DNA from: Amoebophrya sp. A120
Taxonomy: Eukaryota > Sar > Dinophyceae > Syndiniales > Amoebophryaceae
Length of the DNA: 64,000 bases
Assembly: GCA_905178155.1 (NCBI GenBank)
Contig: CAJINV010000007.1
Location: 2,275,151 to 2,339,150 of the forward strand
Reading direction: 5' to 3'
Shown: piece by piece, positions 20,595-32,246 of the stretch
Layout of the letters: every line of letters begins with the position of its first letter
Position numbering within the stretch: position 1 is the first letter of the stretch
Program-made: the position numbers and the translations under genes
Notes under the pieces: generated by a model
What the model saw: the letters and a program-made list of their open reading frames with translations, nothing else
What the model was told of the DNA's origin: nothing
The model's database searches: none

Positions 20595-23265
20595 TCAAGA
20601 CACGCTCTTCTTGGGTTTCTTCGGCGAGTTGTCATCTCCGCCGGAACCCGCGTCCTGGCTGAGTCGTTGCCGCTTCTGCTTCTGATGTGCGGTCGTGGAG
20701 GAAGAGGCAGACACTGCAGCTGCACTAGCGGCTACTTGCGCTTGATCTTGTGCTTGTACTTGTTCCCGCCCGGCGTCCATACCCAGACCAACCGAGCAGC
20801 TCCTGCGCCCTCTCGTTCCACTAGCGAACGGACCTGCGTCGCTCCGCTTCCGGATCTGACGCTGGGCACGGGACGGTGGCGGTGCAACCGACGCCCGGCT
20901 CTGTGGTGGACTCGGCGGCGCAACGGGAACTGCTCCTGACGCCGGTTGCGTTCCCGAAGGAGTCGCTTTCGACTTCCTCTTCGTGTTGCGTGGCGACGGC
21001 GATGCAGCAACACTACCCCGCCTCGCCGGTGGGTCAAATAGGGACTTGCTACTGCTGGCGCCGCTTTTCTGAATGCTAGGACCTTCTGCCGTAGAGGTTG
21101 TAACATTCGGCTTCGGATGGCTGTATTCCTGCGCAAAGTACCTGAACCCGACGACCGCCGGTCGACTGCCGTCCGGCGATTTCGAGACTTGAATCGGCGT
21201 GTTGGTCTTGTGAAACCAGTGCTCTAGGCGGGTAGTTGTGAAGGATGCCGCTTCTTTATCTTCCCCGCTGGTCACCGCGGTTCTAAGGCTGTTTCCGGCA
21301 TCGTCACAACCGAACAGCTCCAACCGCTTCTCAACCCAGGTGGGGATGAGTTTGAGAAGTTTTTCTAGGAAGTCTCTCAAGGGCATGAAGATGGTGGTTG
21401 TCTGCTGGTCCTTCTGGCTACCTTCGGCGACGGTGCGGAAACTAGATACTTAGATTGTTTGTTCTGGAGAAGGAAGCAGATGCGGAAGCGGAACTGCTCG
21501 CGGCAATTGAATCCCTAATATCCACATTCGGCAAGAACACTGCCCTACTGGACAAACAGAAGACGTACTGCGCTACCGCGTCTTGGAATGTCGGTGTGGC
21601 AGATTCCAACATTTTCCCCAGCTTCTGCGTGCTGTCCGCATGGCCCAACCTGATCAAGGTCGTTCTAGCGTCGAGGTCAGGGCCCGTGATGGAAAGATTG
21701 TCAGTCCTGTCATCGAATCTCAGTTTAGGCACTGGCGTGATTCCTCGGACGTGAGCAAGCTCTTTGGTGAAGGCTCTCCTGCAGAATCTCAACATCGCTT
21801 CCTTCAGCAAGGCTTGATGTTCCTTGTACCGTTTCTCCGCCTCCAGAACGTTATGATACGTGGGATCGATATTAAAAAACCCGCCGTCCTCCTCGAACGA
21901 AATCCTCTTCACGGGGAAGACCGGCGGGTGCTTGTCCAGGATCCAAGACTCCAGGCTTGTCAAATACAGAGTCGTGTAAAATTCCTTATCTGATTTGCCA
22001 GTATACATCTGCACCTTCTCCGTCGGGAACAGGAGCGCTGTAGCCTCGTGCAGAAACCGCGGCACCCAATGCGCGATCTCCCATGGGTGCAGAACCGCGC
22101 CGGAGCCGACATTAGTGAACGCATGAAACTTCGCGTGCTCGCGGACTTTTTTCAGCAGGATCTTCGCGATATGCTGCTCCAGCTCCGTAACGCTCGGTGC
22201 GAAGAGATTCGGCGTACCAAACAGAGCGCTGATACCCTGCTGCTGCAGCTCCATCGGGCTCGAGGAAATGGAAGAACAGGTCGGTGCGTCACCTGTGTCG
22301 TGCTGCTCGGGTTCGTGTTCCACTACTTTATCGACCTCATTGTGATCGACCGCTGCAGGAGATGTCGCTGGCGCTTTGTCATTCTTTGATGTCTTCGTGT
22401 CTGTACTGCGCACCCCGAAAAAAGAGGAAGAAGAGGAACATGAAGAGGTGGCACTCGTCTTCACCAGCACTACAGCAGTACTCGAGCTAGCTTTTGCTTG
22501 GGGCTGCTTATAAATTTCGGCTAAACTTGACGCTGGTTTCTTCGCGTAGAACTGCATCTGGATGCTGACCGCCAACTCCGCAAGCTCCTTGGCCTCGTAG
22601 CGGAGAAGCGCGAGTTTCTGCTTTTTCACTTCTTCGTACAACCACCGCAAGGGGTAGGCAGACTGATCCGTCATAAGGTGTTTGCCGTAGTCCTTCCCCC
22701 TTGCGCAGATCTTCGCCTTCACTTTTGCAAGTTTTTTCGCTCGGTCTTTGTCCTCGTTCGCGAACTTCAGTGCTTGCAAGGCCGCACCGTGCTCCGAAAA
22801 CTCGCACGAGTCCTCGATGTGGCTTGACAATGCCTCTCGGTCTCCGTACCACGAGCAACCTTTCACGTGGTTCGGACAGGAGAGCTGCACTTTCCCGCAC
22901 TGCTTCATGTGATTATCCGTCTCCGCGCGGTTGAAAACCTCCTTGCACCCCTCGCATTTCACTTTGGCGGTAGACAAAAGCGCCTGCATGAAGCGAATCC
23001 GGTGCCAGGCTAGGTTCTCCGCCCGGCAGTTCGGGCATTTCGCGTCGTTGCCGTGGGCGGTCTTCACCGATTTGAGGCAGTCCTCGCAAAACTCGGTGCC
23101 ACAGCAGGAGGTGAAAACCGGATCCGCGATTTCTTCGAAACAAATTCGGCAAGAATCCAGTTGAGCGAGGAGCTGGTTCTCGACCACTTTCACCTCTGGG
23201 CAAACGACCGGCTTGGGCTGGTGGCCCCTTGGTGGGCCTTTTTGGGAAAACGAATTCACCTGCAT
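20595..23265 (-). CDS. RING finger / TRAF-type zinc-finger protein 3, with a frame change near 21440
   Basis: ATG at 23265. The first frame (607 codons, to 21442) has a RING (CRICFEEIADPVFTSCCG..FCEDC...CPNC), a TRAF finger (CEGCKEVFNRAETDNHMKQC) and the same charged helix as paralogue 2. It then reads into a Ser/Ala run and stops at a TAG. The +1 frame opens at almost the same place and holds the rest of the family's C-terminal domain: IFMPLRDFLEKLLKLIPTW aligns with the equivalent part of paralogues 1 and 2, and GFRYFAQEY matches GFWHFAAEY of paralogue 1. It ends in a basic, Ser/Pro-rich tail. The window for the shift is only about ten bases. A one-base insertion, a very short intron or a real +1 frameshift would each explain it. 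Function as for the paralogues. Confidence 0.75.
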
Positions 23266-24139
23266 CTTTTGCGTAGTCGAAACAGGAAGTAGTGGTCCGA
23301 GAACTAGCTACAGCAATGCAGGTGGTAAGAAGTAAAAGGAGGCTGACACCAGCATCATTTCAACTGCACCGCTGGCGCTGGTAAAGGTCATTTCCAGGGT
23401 CTTTAATCGATGGCGAATTGTAGTTGTGTGTGAGTGATGTCGATGCTTTGACAATGAATCAGTAACTTTCTTTACTTAACATGAAAAAACAAGCGGGAGT
23501 TGTAGAACTACATTCATTGTTCCAACAGGAGATTGAGATTCGTCTTTGTGTTCATCATCATCATGATCTACGCAGCTCTAGTTGAAAAGAAACGACGATC
23601 TCGAGTAGCAAAAGCGACAAGTGAATCGACCGCAGAAAGCCAATACCTAAACTCTCTCGTCAGTGGTGCAGTGCTTGCGAGCGAAACTGGCTCACACCTA
23701 CGATGAAGAACGAAAATTCACGTAATAAATCGACGACGGACATAGATAGGAGCGATAGCGATGCCATAAAGAGAACTCACGACTTGCATACTAGTGGAGA
23801 AACTACAACGTGGTCCGAATGATACTCTACGACTTTATTTTTCTGTACAAGAAACTTTTTCTACTGGTCTGAAGGAACTACAATGACACCGTGACTGTGC
23901 AGCTCCATGAGGTTGCGAGTTTTATTTTGCAATCATATTGTTGTCGCACCATTTGTCTCAAGACAACCAAGCGGTTGCCAATTGATGTTGCGCTACTGCC
24001 TTGATAACTGCGTTTGCTATCATGATGCGCGACCCTGTTGAAAAACTTTACTCTGCGTGCCCGGTTTCGGTTTTTGTCTTTCTTTACACAAACTGCCTCG
24101 CGTTCTGAGTGCTGGAGCTGACCCCCATCATCTATCATC
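23266..24139. other. Intergenic, no gene recognised
   Basis: About 870 bp between NECAP and RING-TRAF 3. The minus-strand frame over 23878-24303 overlaps the NECAP 3' end in another frame and is a shadow there. Nothing else is supported. Confidence 0.5.
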
Positions 24140-25352
24140 TCAGCCAGATTGGAAGTCACCAAAAAAACCATCATCGTCTTCAAATGGATCTTTATCAGCC
24201 GTGTTGTACCCCATCGGCGCACCAGGCGGCGCCGCGATCCCTCCCCCTCCGCTAGGTGGTGGCGGCATCGCGAATCCTCCTCCCCGATTCGGACTTGCGC
24301 CACTGCTCGTAGTAGTTCCGACCAGCTTGTTTACTGTGTTGTTCGCTTTATTCCCACCCCCTCCGGGGGTCTTCAAACTTCTGATGCTTATCTTCTCCCC
24401 GGCTTTCAAACTGTAGTCTTTCTTCTCAAAATTGATGGAGGATGATGCTTCTGCAGATGATCCGCCCGCCGGTCCACTGGAAGCAGCTGTTGAGGAGGCT
24501 GCTGATCCACCTGAACTCGTACCTCTGAAATCCGTTAAACAGCAGTTGAAATCGAACGCGTCGTTCCGGTCTTCGTATCCTGTGCAAAAGTATCGTACTC
24601 GTATTACAATCATGCATTACAAATTTTTTTCTCAAGGTAAATCCGCATTACAAATTTAATTTCTCATTCTCATGCTGAGGAAACTTGTAATGCATTTATA
24701 CGAGTACGTGTACGATACTTTTGCAATGCATACTTCGAAGCCCAAGCCGATGTACGCCGTTTTCTTCGTTCCCGGGTGCACTTATAAAATGTAAAAGTGT
24801 CTGGGTCTGGAAGAGGAGAAGTTTGTCATGCACATTTTACATGATCCATGATGTCTCTGATGTATGAAATAGCATCACAGATTTATCGAGCGCGAGCGCC
24901 TATCGATGCGCGTCCAGCATGACAAATGCCCTCTCCGCGTAGCCAAATTTGAGTCCTCTATCTGCTCATGCAATGCAGATTTTTTTAGCATCCAAATGCA
25001 GCATCACAAGTTTGGCTCTTCCAGACCCAGACATGTTTGCAATCCATAGCACTACTCGCAAGACGAAATACCGGCTGGAGTCGACCGTTCGTTCAATAAA
25101 TTTCTCGTGGTCCCCGTGTTCGATGACCGATTGCAGGAACATCTCCTCCGTGGCCGGTTTGACCAGGCGGAGCACCACGTGCGGCCCCTTCGCAACCACC
25201 CAGACCTTGCCCTGCCAAATGCAGTTTTTCCACTCCTCCGCCCGGTGTCCGGCGGCGGTCGCGCGGGGCGGCACCTGGAAGGCGTTGACGTCGCGCCGGT
25301 TCAGAATCGTGTACTCGATCTGTTGTTCCTCATCGTCTTCCGAAGAGGCCAT
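24140..25352 (-). CDS. NECAP-like adaptin-ear-binding coat-associated protein
   Basis: The ATG at 25352 (MASSEDDEEQQ) starts three exons: 25352-25049, 24777-24733 and 24570-24140. Removal of introners of 271 and 162 nt gives 780 nt (259 aa). The N-terminal NECAP PH-like domain is clear: VPPRATAAGHRAEEWK, TVDSSRYFVLRV and, across both introners, TAYIGLGFEDRNDAFDFN. Then comes the conserved KKDYSLKAGEKISIRS strand. The C-terminal tail is Gly/Pro-rich with a DPF motif and a terminal DDDGFFGDFQSG, an acidic-aromatic motif of the sort that binds AP-2 or clathrin adaptors. It should act in clathrin-coated vesicle formation at the plasma membrane. The tiny 45-nt middle exon is notable. Exon ends are stated with the repeat copy kept on the upstream side. 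Confidence 0.9.
24576..24732 (-). mobile_element. Introner B1 (GTATCGTAC TIR family) in NECAP
   Basis: A 157-bp element with TAT...ATA ends and inverted arms containing TGCAAAAGTATCGTAC (plus-strand left arm) against GTACGATACTTTTGCA (right). Flanking direct repeats CTTCG lie at 24571-24575 and 24733-24737. Element plus one repeat is 162 nt. Removal gives IGLGFEDRNDAFDFN, exactly the NECAP pattern. A tempting GT-AG pair inside (154 nt) would shift the frame and destroy that motif. It carries the variant core TTGTAATGC at 24685-24693. Confidence 0.85.
24783..25048 (-). mobile_element. Introner B2 (GTCTGGGTCTGG family) in NECAP
   Basis: A 266-bp element whose ends carry TGTCTGGGTCTGGAAGAG and, at the other end, CTCTTCCAGACCCAGACA. 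It is flanked by GCACT at 24778-24782 and 25049-25053. Element plus one repeat is 271 nt and its removal keeps the PH-like domain in frame (RVVHPGTKKTAYIG). The core TTTGTCATGC is at 24822-24831. The half near 24920-25048 is very similar to introner F. Confidence 0.88.
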
Positions 25353-26966
25353 GGCAAATGGCTTGTTGGGATTCAGAATCAATCAGAGGTGAAACACGTA
25401 TTTGAGATTTTGCGCTTCTTCTTGAAGCTACAGCAAACTGCTCCTGCAGCTGCGATAGATCGAAGCTCCTCGTCCTCGCTTCTTCTACTTATAGGTTCAA
25501 CCCTCCCGCTCGCAAACCTATGCCGGGGCACTAATATAAATGGCGGATCAACATCAAAGCTAGTAGGTGGCGTTGACAGTTCGTTGACCCCCGGGAGAGG
25601 CGGACGACACACACGGAAGCCATTGCTGCAGAATCGCTGGCTGCAACTGTTGATTTTTGGTTCGCAACAAGTAGCTGCGAGCCACCTCCATCATCCTCTT
25701 TTCATCTTCACTCAGGGCCAGGACGAACCGACACGGACGCAAACGCAAGAACAACGGACAAACCACAACCTGGCGAAACTTGTTTCCAAAAAACGCTTGC
25801 CAGACCCCGGCCAAAGCCGCTAAAGATAATAAGCGAGAAGATGGTATCCATATCGTGTGCGTTTGTTTATTTTTTTCTGAGAATTCATTTCATTTCGATC
25901 GTTTCTCTCTTTCCTTAACTTTCATACCAGATGAAGCCCCGCTTATGGCTCTGTTCCCAATATTGAAGATTCTGCTTCTGCATCTGCTTCTGCCCTCCTT
26001 ACGCAGAGAAAAAATCAGAAAAAAACTGCAAAATTGTGCCGACTTGATGTTGTTGATGTAAGTATTTGCAAGAGTTTGGAGGCCTCAGCGAATGAGCTGT
26101 TTTTTGTTCACAAAAAAATCATAATCCAACAGCAAGAGCTTGCTGTTATTCGTTATCGCGCAGAATAGAGCCAAGCACTGACAACTCTAGTGAGGGTGAA
26201 GGTTTACTTAGATTACAGCTCCCGAAGACAAAAACGCAAGGTCGTTGCATTTTTTCTGGCCCTTAGCTTTCCTTTGGTTGATGCGCTCATGAAGACTGAG
26301 CATTCATATTCAACCGACTAAGTATCATGTCGACAATTATTATGTGCCACGCGAACCATAGCTCGAGCCGCACCCGCACCCCCTACAACTAACGCAGAGC
26401 GCAACTTGAAGCTGCAGCTCGGTGTCTTGCTCTTGCTTCTGCTGAAGATGCAAGGTGCTGTAGAAGAACGATGCGCGGCCTGGATTGTCGGACGCATGAA
26501 TAATATGTTGCGCATTCTCGTACGCAAAAGCAGGCTGAATGTTGTACCAGGCCGTGAAGATAAATTATAATTTTTCCAACATGTAGCCTACACAAACGGC
26601 CTTGCTGCACCTGCACCAGCTGATTTACTTTACTACAAAGTGCGACGATGCCGCGTGAAATAAGAAAGTACGTAGATGCAGCAGAGTTTGTTCAGATGTT
26701 GAGCAAGTTAAAGTACAGAAGGTTCTTGCTTTCCGGCACTTGTAGTTGAAGATGTTTGAAAAAATCTATAGAAGTTGGAAGAAGAAGAAGATGAAGAAGA
26801 ACTTTTTCGAATTGATAAAGCGCAGCTCCAAAGGCAGGATATTGTTCTTGTACAGCATTAAGTGCTACTGCCTAGCCTAGGCATTGACATTTCTATGGTT
26901 GTAAGTTTCAGTTGGCCAACAGCTGTCCGAGCACATTAAAATTAATTAAATCAAGAAATCGTCCTA
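25353..26966. other. Intergenic, no gene firmly recognised
   Basis: About 1.6 kb between the CRT-like gene and NECAP. A minus-strand frame at 25560-25814 (84 residues, Leu/Arg-rich) starts with ATG and is the best candidate for a small gene or an upstream exon, but nothing else supports it. The remainder holds AT-rich spacer. Confidence 0.4.
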
Positions 26967-29900
26967 TTATTTTATCGCGACCCATCCCGGCAGCAGTTGC
27001 TTATTGGGCGACTTCGCAGCGCCAGCACCATCGCTCGGACGTGGCGACGCCCCGGGACTTACGGTCCCGGGTGGCAAGAGCCCCAGCTTCTGAATGTAGC
27101 CCGCTCGTATCTGCACCGGCGTTTTCATCCAGTTCGTGTCTTCGGACACGTCTACCACCTCGACTATCGGGTCAAAAACCTGAATGTGTGGCCCCAGGAA
27201 GGCACCGAACGCACGGTAGGGAAGTTTGTCCTCGTCAGAGGGGGACGCGATCGAAGTGGATGGGGAGACAGACCCCGATGCTGTCGTGCTCGGCACGGGA
27301 ATGGTTGTAGTGGAAACTGCATCGGGGTGTGATGTGTCTGGCTGCTGGAGCAGCTTTTCCCGAAGCATTTTCTCTTGGGAAGTCTTCGCCTGTTTTTCTT
27401 GCCTCTTCAGCATCTTGGCGCCACCCTTGTACACGACCAGGCCGATGAGAACGGTGAAAAGGGCGAACCTGGGATGTTTGAAAGAATGTATGTTCTTCCG
27501 GCGGATGTTTTGTCTTGTTCATCTTCGACCTGCCAGGACGACAAAAAGTTGTTATAGAACTGATGTGTCTGATGGTCCTCAGTCACGCGCTGGCCCCATC
27601 CATATATCTCTAAAAGCGACTACACCTGCTGGACCTGTATACAACTACTTCTAGGTACCAGTCCACCATTCGCATCGGCACCGCGGAGCTTCCCATGATG
27701 ACCGGCGACGCGAAGAGCACGCTGGTGATTGGCAACCGAGCGGCGTTGATAACGAAGTAAAAGCTGGCCGTGCCGTACTTGACGAGCAGCATACAGAGGA
27801 TGTTGTAGGCGATGTTGAAGGAGATGTACATCGTGGTCGCAAAGCCAGCGGCGTCGCACTTGTCGCACGGCCGCAGCCCCTGCATCCGGGGGAAGGTGCC
27901 GTCGTCGCAGTCGTCTTTCACGGTGTTGTATCAAATGTAAAAATGTCTGGGTCTGGAAGAATCTAAACTTGTGATGCTGTCTCTGGATTCGAAAAACATT
28001 TGTATTGCATGACCAGTAAGAGGAGTAGATTTTGTGCTCCACGGAGATGGCATTTGTCATGCGGAATAGGTATGAGGAAGCGCTCTAAAAATCTGTGATG
28101 CTACGGCATGCATCACAGACATCATGGGTCATGGAAAATATGCATGACAAATCTAGAAATGTTCCAGACCCAGACATTTTTACACTTGATATGTTGATGC
28201 CGATGAAACACTTCGCGCCGTCGATGAAAGACGGAATCATGTCGTTCAATGGGATTTGGCTGATATTTGTGTTGATGTACGTGTCCATTTACAAGTTCTT
28301 GTGTTCGCATCTACTTCCAACATGCACTGCAAACTGATCCCGCTCCGTGCTCTTATTGGTCTTGCTGTGCGTCAGGGATTCAGCAAAGTACAACGAGCAA
28401 TTCTCAAGATTTAGTACAATACATTCACAGAGGACCACGCGCAGCGGTGAATAAAAAGAAAAAGTACCTCGGCCCCAAAATCGGCAGAGTGTACAGCGGA
28501 CAGAGAACGAAGTTGAAAAGCCCCTGGAAAACGGCAACCCACATCTGGATCAGGTTGACCGAGAGGTTTGGGACATCCTGGAACGCGACTTCCTTGTATA
28601 TTGTGGACAGTGCAGTGGGAAAATTGCTCGACGCGAAAATCATGTTGAAAGTAACATTGTCACCGGAGTCCGTGGTAGCGGCTTGGGGCCCGATCTTCGA
28701 GACGGCTGGTTTACGTATTATGATGCAGTAACTAGTTCTAGTGGTGCCTAAAAATGTAAATGACTATGATATGATATTACCAATTCGCTAGTTGTATCAT
28801 GATCAACTGCACCAAGCAATCTCTTTACCAACGCCTCCGACTATGACTGCTGCGCCGAGGTACTGGTAAAGATGGAAGCGGCGTCGCAGCAGCAGGACCG
28901 ACAAAAGAATCGTCACGGGGATGGCTCCTTGTGTGAGCAACACCTGGGTGCCACCGGCGGTGTAGGCACCGCCGAGAACCTGAGCGGGTTATTTGAAGAC
29001 GAAGATACAGATAGACGTCAACATTACATATATTAAGTTGAAGCAAGCATCTTCTTCTTCAAGGGTGGGTGAACCTGAAGTAGACACAGTACGGGAGGTA
29101 CTCCTCCTGAATCTTTGAATCCGCCAACGACAACGACATGTACTTAGCTCCGCCTGCAGTGCCTGTGCCAGTCTGCTCAATAACAGTACTAGTTCTAGTT
29201 CTAGTACCATGGTCATCCCGGCGCAGGCATCGAGCAAGCCCATGACCGCCGTCTTCCGCTTAGGAATGTCGCCTCCCGCTTTCTGCTCCCACATCTTCTC
29301 CAGCTCGGTCGCAAAGTAGAAAAACGGAATGAACACTATCGTGGTCACGTTCGTGGTGAACCAACTGTAATTCGCAAGGGAAGTGGTCATCTTCTTGAAG
29401 TAAATCGTGTTCCCGGTCGCCATCAGCATGTAGCACCCGTACATCAGTGCTTTCTGCCAAGAACTGAGCTTTTTCCTGGACATCGGTGCTGCAGTACTGC
29501 TTGTGGTCTTGGTGGCACTTGTAGCTACCGCGCCAGCGCCACTATTTTCTACTTGTCTGCCGTCAAGATTTGAAACACCAGGTGGATGCACCGTGGCAGA
29601 TGTTTGATGTCCTCTATTAGGATTGCTCCGGTTGATGATGTTCTGCTGGTCAACAAAGAGCTTCCCGGGGCTATTGAAGTTCGTTTTGTTCGGAGAGGGA
29701 GGCTTGTTGTAGTAGCCTCCGAGAATCCCGCTATTACTCGCCGGACCTCCACCTCCGCCTGCAGTGGCCCAGGGTGGCTGTAGCGACGAGGTGGATGATG
29801 TGCTGTTGTTCCCTCCCAGGAAGTTGATTTGCTGTCCTCCGTAAAAATTGGCACTTATTCCGGGCGGCGTGATCAACGGCGCGGCCTGCTTCGACGGCGT

Positions 29901-32153
29901 GGTTAAGGACGCCTGTCGCTTGCTCGTGGAGGCTGACGCCGCTCCTGACCCGCCCCCCACCCCGCTCCCGTTGTTTGCGTCCGCAGAGGTTTCGCTCGTG
30001 CGACTGTCCTGCTGCTGCCGGCTCTGCACTAGTTGTTCGTACCAGGTCATCTTCCGGGTTCTACCCCGGCTGTTCGGCCTTTGCTGCTGCTTCTGCGGAG
30101 CTGCACCAGGCGGACCGCCTGTAGATGATCCGACCCCGCCGTCAGAAGGTTGCTGTTGTGGAGGTGCGCTTGTTGATGTAGAAGATGCTGTGGTCGCTGG
30201 AGGGTCGTCGTGTCCTGTCGTGGTAGTAGCACCTCCGATGGAGGTGGTCCGTGTTGTACCTCCTCCAATCGCTACAGGCTGGTCATGGGTCGAGAAAAGA
30301 AATGGACGAGAAGACGCACTAGAGCTCGACGAACCTCCCGCCCCGCCGCGGCCCATGATTGCACTTTGCGTGTACTGCGTCACTTTATTTTCTACTTTTG
30401 GCAATTGCTGGTCATGGTCTTCGTCTTGCTGCTGCCAGGGGGGCCCACGCTGCTCACTTGTTGTTTCCTTTTCATCTCCTGCTGATCTGGGACTTGTTCT
30501 CAGTCTTTCTCTATTACTCCCCCCGCTCACCTTCCGCTTTTTTTCGCTACTGCCGCGACCTCCAGAGACGTGGTCGAGATGGCTTCTCTGGGCCACCAAC
30601 GGATTCCCTTTAACTTCTCTGGTACCAACATCTACTTCCTGCTCCATGTCGTCCTCGTCAATGGCGCTGGGCCGCTTTTTCAGCAGGAGAGTGGTTGTGC
30701 TGCCTTTCGTTCCTCGCTGCGGAGTAATGACGACCACATCGCCCTCCTGCTGTCCTCTGCCATCCCGCTCGCCGTGAATTGGTCGTGAAGAAAGGTCTTC
30801 TGTATCCGAATCCGCCGACGACGGTAAAGGAATCATCCCTCCCGCTGCTCCTTCCACCCTTTCGTGATCCGTCCTTGCAAGAAGATTGGTTTGATGCTCT
30901 CCGGGCACCACTCGAGTCCACTGGCTGGACGCAGAAAGAGAAACGACGACCACAGGTGGTGCTGTGCTGCCTGCCGTGCTGGCGCTGTGAGAGTTAATGT
31001 CCTCTGTAGTTGTTCCAGGCCCGCGGCCGTCCGGAGGTCTGATTGCAGGATCAACATGATGGCCGCGCACGTCTTGATTCGAAGTACCTGCACATTGTTG
31101 TAGACTAAGCCCGTTCAACAACATCGGGCCATCGACATCACTAGGACCGCTCCCAACATTAGTTTTAGTACTCTGCGGCTGCAGCAAACTTGATGCAGCT
31201 CCACCTCCAGGAGTAGTTGCAAAGTCGATCCTTGTCAAGGGAGACGATTGTAGCTTCTTCAGCTTCGGCAGTCGTGCGGCCACAGTGCTGGTGCTGGAAG
31301 TGGAGGACCGGCCAGAAGGGGGCGAACGCTGCGGAATAAGTTTATTTTGACCCGTTGTAGAAGTGTTTGAATTTCTACCGGCTGTAGTGGTCCCAACTAC
31401 CGGGCCAGCAGAGGACGCCGGAAGTTGGACTTGCTGCAACCGCCCGGAGCTACGAGGAACCGCCACGCCAGGAAAGTGAATCGGCGAGAGGACGGCGAAA
31501 TGCGGCTGCGTTGGGCCTGTGTTCGTACTTGTTGTAATTGAACTACCCGTCCTGGGAGCTGGAACTCCTATCGTTGCCATGCTAGTAGAGGCGGCGGACG
31601 AGGACAAGGCTGGAGGAGAACGGATTTTTCCGGTAGAAGTTGTAGAAAGGGCAACGCCCCCTGCAAAAATACTATCCTCGCCGGTCGCCTCATGAGCAAA
31701 TATCCCTGCTCCAGCTGTTGTTTCTCGTCCCGCGGCCACCCCTATCTTAGAAGTCTCTTCGCCACCCGCACCGACATCTGACTGCAGAAAACGTTGTTCC
31801 ACTAGTGCCACCGTTGAAGATACTGAGTTCGTTTGAGCTTCAGGCGATGCTGTGCCGTCGTCCTTGTTAACACGACCATAACTCACCTGTTGTTTGATAT
31901 TTGGCGAAGCTCCTTCGGCTTCGCTGCCGAGAGACGGCGAAGTGGAACTGTATGGAGGATTTGATGTTTTATTATCCGCTAAGACATTCAAGTCTTGGCT
32001 ATAGCTGCCAGGTTGCGCGCGCGTGTACTGCCGTCCTCTGTGCGAGGAAGAAGATGTTGTAGTTGTAGCCGGTTGTAGAAGTAGTGACACAGGAGAAGGA
32101 GCTGCTGCACTACTAGGACACGACGGAGAGGGCTGCTCCTCTCCTGGTCCCAT
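26967..32153 (-). CDS. CRT-like transporter (drug/metabolite transporter superfamily) with ~890-residue N-terminal extension
   Basis: First ATG at 32153 (MGPGEEQPSP). Exons: 32153-29208, 28979-28829, ~28705-28468, 28259-28197, 27928-27659, 27468-26967; total 4,170 nt (1,389 aa). Four introns are GT-AG and one is introner C. The acceptor at 28706 is tentative (28748 also keeps frame). The transporter core starts near residue 890 with WQKALMYGCYMLMATGNTIYF and contains the CRT-family patterns GGTQVLLTQGAIPVTILLS, LSTIYKEVAFQD, SFIDGAKCFIGIN, NIAYNILCMLLVKYGTASF and LFTVLIGLVVYKGG. The loop with four Cys after the introner (DDC...CDKC) resembles the Cys-bridged loop of chloroquine-resistance transporters. 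Those act in the digestive vacuole of apicomplexans or, as CLTs, in plastids; the membrane here is unknown. The extension is Ser/Thr/Gly-rich, disordered and unusual for the family. Confidence 0.8.
27929..28191 (-). mobile_element. Introner C (GTCTGGGTCTGG family) in the CRT-like gene
   Basis: A 263-bp element with ends TATCAAATGTAAAAATGTCT / the complementary arm ending CACTTGATA. Direct repeats TGTTG at 27924-27928 and 28192-28196. Element plus one repeat is 268 nt, which takes the frame exactly from the upstream to the downstream exon and gives FIGINTVKDDC in the Cys loop. No GT-AG register exists. Core TTTGTCATGC at 28053-28062. Its right arm (28120-28191) closely matches introner D. Confidence 0.9.
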
Positions 32154-32246
32154 GACTTTTATTTTTGACGTTATATTATCTCTCCTTTTGATGTAAAGTT
32201 CAAAGTACGAACAAGCGGAAAAAAAAATGAATCTGCGGAGCGACAA

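Noticed and set aside
24580-24733. GT-AG intron within NECAP
   Set aside because: 154 nt, breaks the frame and the conserved NECAP motif; the 162-nt excision at the direct repeats does not.
25560-25814. Small minus-strand gene of 84 codons
   Set aside because: Has an ATG but no domain, signal or other support.
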